Below, in pieces: positions 61,011 through 64,000 of a stretch of DNA of 64,000 bases. The first letter of the stretch is position 1; each line of letters opens with the position of its first letter. The position numbers were made by a program, and so were the translations under genes. The DNA is from Armillaria gallica (taxonomy: Eukaryota; Basidiomycota; Agaricomycetes; Agaricales; Physalacriaceae), in the NCBI GenBank assembly GCA_037576215.1, contig JBANDB010000015.1, positions 186,001 through 250,000 of the forward strand, read 5' to 3'. The notes beneath the pieces are model-generated. The model was not told the DNA's origin, made no database searches, and was given only the letters and a program-made list of their open reading frames with translations.

Positions 61011-62565
61011 AATAATTCTTGTACCTAACCTCTTCGTTACTCATCTACACAGGTACCCAGATTCTACATGGCACCAATCACGAAACGATCATAACAAATG
61101 ATTGCAAAGATATACAGATTTAATGCTTCCTTTGAAGCCAGTTTTACGGTTTATCATTGGAATATGGTACGTATCTTCCTTGTCATCTACATATATCACT
61201 TATTGTTGAACAGGTTACCTCACCTCCAATGTGCATACAGCTAGGTCATGATCATGTTCAAGGCTTCTAAGAGTCACCAGTTATGGCTTATGGAGCAGAC
61301 TGGAAAGTTGGTGACATAGGAATTTTGGAGGCCTCCCACTAGTACACGTGTACTCTTTTTGTCTAAACAATCCTTCATCCTAGCGTTAAATTTTCTCGTG
61401 GATCACGATATTTGTTGCATCTCTTCCAGAACCGTATTGGACCATCAATCCTGTTTTGTCCACCAATCAATGCAATACTCACTTCCAGCCGTGATGTCAA
61501 TTTTCAATGCGCTCCGGGTCATTTTGTACATTCAAGTCCAAGACACTGACATAATGCCATGTTCACGCTGACACGCTTGAAAAGCATTCACACGTGTAAT
61601 TTCACGAAATGTATTAATACATACATTTTATAAAAGCTAGATACCAAGGAAATGAGATATACCTTAGAGCGCGATGTCCTAAGTGCAGGCAATGCAATAC
61701 CTTGAGTGATGTTCGGTGGAGCACATGGCTTAACTGTAGAGTGATACCAGAAGGGTCATGCTAAGTCTAAAGCCCCAGCACTTGACACTGAATACGCTGA
61801 CAATGCACAGAAGACGCACACTAAGAATAGAACCAGTGAAGCTCAGGAGATAATTGATACTTCGCGCAACCTTGATCTATGATGCACAAGGCACTGCCAT
61901 GCCGGGAGCTAGCGCTCTAGACCTCAGAACGTGTAGAATTGAAGTAAGACCGATGTCTCTGACTTCGGCCAATGGTCCTAGAAGACCATGGAAATCACTA
62001 GAAGATATTATTACCATAAAGACGAGTTGCGCTCTAGGCCACAACTCCGAGGAGATACTAGGCAACGTCAGTACGCATGTATAGCGCGGCTAACTGATGT
62101 CGCGCAGCTGAGAGACCAGGATCTGGCCCTGAGCCAGAGCTCTGAGTAAGCGCCAAGCAATGGCGTGATTATGGCAACATGCACGGGACTCAGGAAAAGA
62201 AGTTCCGCCAGCCAAGAGTTACTATTTAAGGTTGTATTAATATGTAGAGCACATAGTATAAATACCGTAGTATAGTAATAGTGTACAAGTTTCGGACCCC
62301 CCTTGTTGGAGCGCAAAAGCCCTCAGCTTAGCGCTCTAGCTTCAGGATTAGTTTGTAGCTTCGAGCGAGAGAATAGACCATTTATTGATAACATTTGAGT
62401 GACTTGAGTAGCGCACGAGGCATAGAAAGCTAGCGTGAGACTTGTGTACGGTTTGAGTGATTGGTTGACTGCGCTCCACCCTGAGAATAAGAGATATTGT
62501 GTCATTGCAGACGCGCTCTTGAGTTTTGAGGGTTTCTTGTGACGCGCGGTGCTACAGGTGGCAGA

Positions 62566-62760
62566 GGTTCAAACCCTTTGGTCTGGTTAGTGTTCGTACA
62601 GAGGCCTTCTTTTAACATGCAGCGCTACAGGCGGCACAGGTTCAAACCCTTTGGCTTGTCAGACAGGGTTTATTTGGTTATTGTTTCTCTGGATCGGCAC
62701 AGGTTCAAACCCTGTGGGTCTACGATCAGTTTGGAAGCTTGAGCGCGTGGGTTCAAATCC
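62566..62760 (+). repeat. Four B-box-like GGTTCAAAYCC motifs in the LTR
   Basis: GGTTCAAACCC at 62566-62576, 62639-62649 and 62702-62712, and GGTTCAAATCC at 62750-62760. Each is followed by TTTGG or TGTGG. The first two share GCTACAGGYGGCASAGGTTC. They match the RNA polymerase III B-box consensus (tRNA T-arm), but no tRNA cloverleaf surrounds any of them. Confidence 0.7.
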
Positions 62761-62963
62761 TGTGGCTTGAGTGGACGTGTTTTGTGAAGGGTTTCTGCTT
62801 AGAGCGCAAGCTTTGAGTCGTGTTTAGGGTGTGTTTAAGTTGCTTGTAGTCACCTGTGTGTGTCACGCAAGGCTTATTGAGGGTTTTGTTGGTGTGTGGC
62901 AACGAGTTGTGTATTGTAGTACACCTTGCCTTGAGGCCCGGCGACATCTGTCGCCCCTCTTGT

Positions 62964-62970
62964 TATAAAA
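62964..62970 (+). promoter_or_regulatory. TATA box of the family 2 LTR
   Basis: TATAAAA inside CTTGTTATAAAAGCC, 220 bp before the LTR end; the usual place for the U3/R border in an LTR promoter. Confidence 0.5.
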
Positions 62971-64000
62971 GCCTTTGGACTTAGAGAGATCTAGATACCC
63001 TACAAGCGCTATTGCTATACGTGTGTATCATATATTCTGAGAGTTTAGTTGTATTGCTTCAATCTGCTTCTATCGCATAATATCCCCCCAAGAACTTTGA
63101 GGGTTTGTGTGTGTAGTGTTGGGTGTGGGTGTGATCAGTGTCTTCGACGCTGTTGCATTTCTAGCCTGCGCGCACAGAGTCTCTTCAATGCACAGTGCAA
63201 GAACATGGGGAACCATTCTCTGACCAGCTTATAACAACATTGGTAAATGTTCTCTTCCATCTAGCATGCTGATTGATGATTGAATTCAGCTTGCATTGTA
63301 GATACGCACTGCTCGAGCAAAGATCCATTCAATATTGAGTGGTATGTGTATCATATGCCCTTCTTCTCATTTGGCATAATCTTGTTAAGGTCCTAGTGTC
63401 TGCCTGTCTTTGCTGCAAATACCAGAGAAACGAGAGCATGTGTACGCTTTGTTCAAGGTGTGGCATTGCTATTGAAAGCTCCGGTATGGTGACTAAAACT
63501 TATCATGAAGGTCCATCATTGAGCGACAGGATCCTGGAAAGCTAAAGCATTCTGATCACTTAGTGGTTCATAGGCTGCTCAAATCGCTACTGAGAGTGGT
63601 AGGGTGCCAGATGCCGAGCAACCAATGTGGAGTGACTTGAGCTATATCTGTTTGGAAAAAGACACACAGGATGATATCTTGACTATGGCTAGTCAATTCT
63701 AATGTAAAGATGGGTGAACGAACCATATGGCACATCCAGCTGCCCAAGAAAGAATGGTTTTCGTTGGTTCATGTACTCTTGTATGTGTCAAATTGTTTGA
63801 TACCCATCATAGACAACTGATTGAGTTAGTAGGCACTTATTTTCAGGGTGGGTGTACCTTCTGTAAGTTGAGCATAATCACTTTTGGCAGTTTGCCTCGT
63901 TAATCTGACTGATATTCTTTGTCTAGACATTGTTATTCATATTCAGAGGAACAAGGGATTTGGTGACTCCAAAGTATCTGCGTTGATTCCCTCACAGATG

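Larger units (their letters stand above)
61569..63187 (+). mobile_element. Solo LTR, family 2, with a known empty site
   Basis: 1619-bp insertion starting TGACACGC and ending CTCTTCA (TG...CA), flanked by ACGC (61565-61568) and ATGC (63188-63191). Copy A of the surrounding repeat reads GTTCGCGCGCCGTGCAAG without the insertion, so the 4-bp duplication corresponds to one original GCGC that decayed differently on each side. A TATA box (TATAAAA, 62964-62970) lies 220 bp before the end, as in a U3-R-U5 layout, giving plus orientation. Four GGTTCAAACCC-like words lie upstream of it. No internal retrotransposon genes remain. Confidence 0.85.
61050..64000 (+). repeat. Duplicated gene-like segment, copy B, split by a solo LTR and cut by the window edge
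   Basis: 61050-61568 and 63188-64000 together align with 6622-7936. Shared words include CAAGAACATGGGGAACCATT, TTTTTGTCTAAACAA and AGAATGGTTTTCGT. Differences are dominated by CG in copy A against TG or CA in copy B, for example TCCGCCAGTCAATGCG against TCCACCAATCAATGCA, and several small indels break the frames. B is therefore the degraded copy. Similarity continues to the window end. Confidence 0.75.

Noticed and set aside
62560..62770. tRNA genes suggested by GGTTCAAACCC motifs
   Set aside because: No A-box at the right distance and no cloverleaf pairing; all four lie inside an LTR.

Overview
This window looks like nuclear DNA of a basidiomycete fungus (probably an agaricomycete). The grounds are: one intact protease gene with ten short introns (46-59 bp), a Helitron family with a Cys-rich and Pro-rich N-terminus, hAT and other transposon relics, F-box-like relics, and a large protein family that I remember from agaricomycete repeats. 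No rRNA gene, tRNA gene or CRISPR array was seen. Species cannot be named from sequence alone.

Layout. 1-1201 is the 5' part of a minus-strand Helitron cut by the window edge. 1231-2200 is a dispersed repeat (second copy at 18001-18565) split by a 393-bp Tc1/mariner-like MITE. 2201-12860 keeps many CpGs and holds short, intron-interrupted coding-looking pieces that I cannot name; 6622-7936 has a second, CpG-poorer copy at the right end (61050-64000). 12861-15182 is the only intact gene recognised: an 11-exon fungalysin (M36) secreted metalloprotease of 599 aa. From about 15.2 kb the DNA becomes CpG-poor and repeat-rich. It contains a cluster of CCTGGT motifs (17.1-17.7 kb), a hAT-type MITE (22.6 kb), a solo LTR (23.2-24.8 kb), a decayed large transposon-associated gene (27.4-32.5 kb, minus) with a divergent small partner (33.0-33.8 kb, plus), and a hAT transposase pseudogene (34.3-40.1 kb, minus). 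The first intron of that pseudogene carries a 2.2-kb non-autonomous Helitron, itself loaded with further elements. F-box-like fragments follow (40.1-40.7 kb), then an apparently complete-length but mutated 5.9-kb Helitron (46382-52301, minus). The right end holds LTR-type remnants with a second solo LTR (55897-57545), and the CpG-decayed repeat copy split by a third solo LTR (61569-63187).

How it fits together: a single apparently functional gene sits beside a nested transposon graveyard. Several insertions can be dated relative to each other because a target site or intron is recognisable around them, and substitutions between repeat copies are largely CpG to TpG/CpA, as expected if repeats are cytosine-methylated. 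All element boundaries and TSDs were read by eye; family names for degenerate relics rest on recognised motifs, not on searches.
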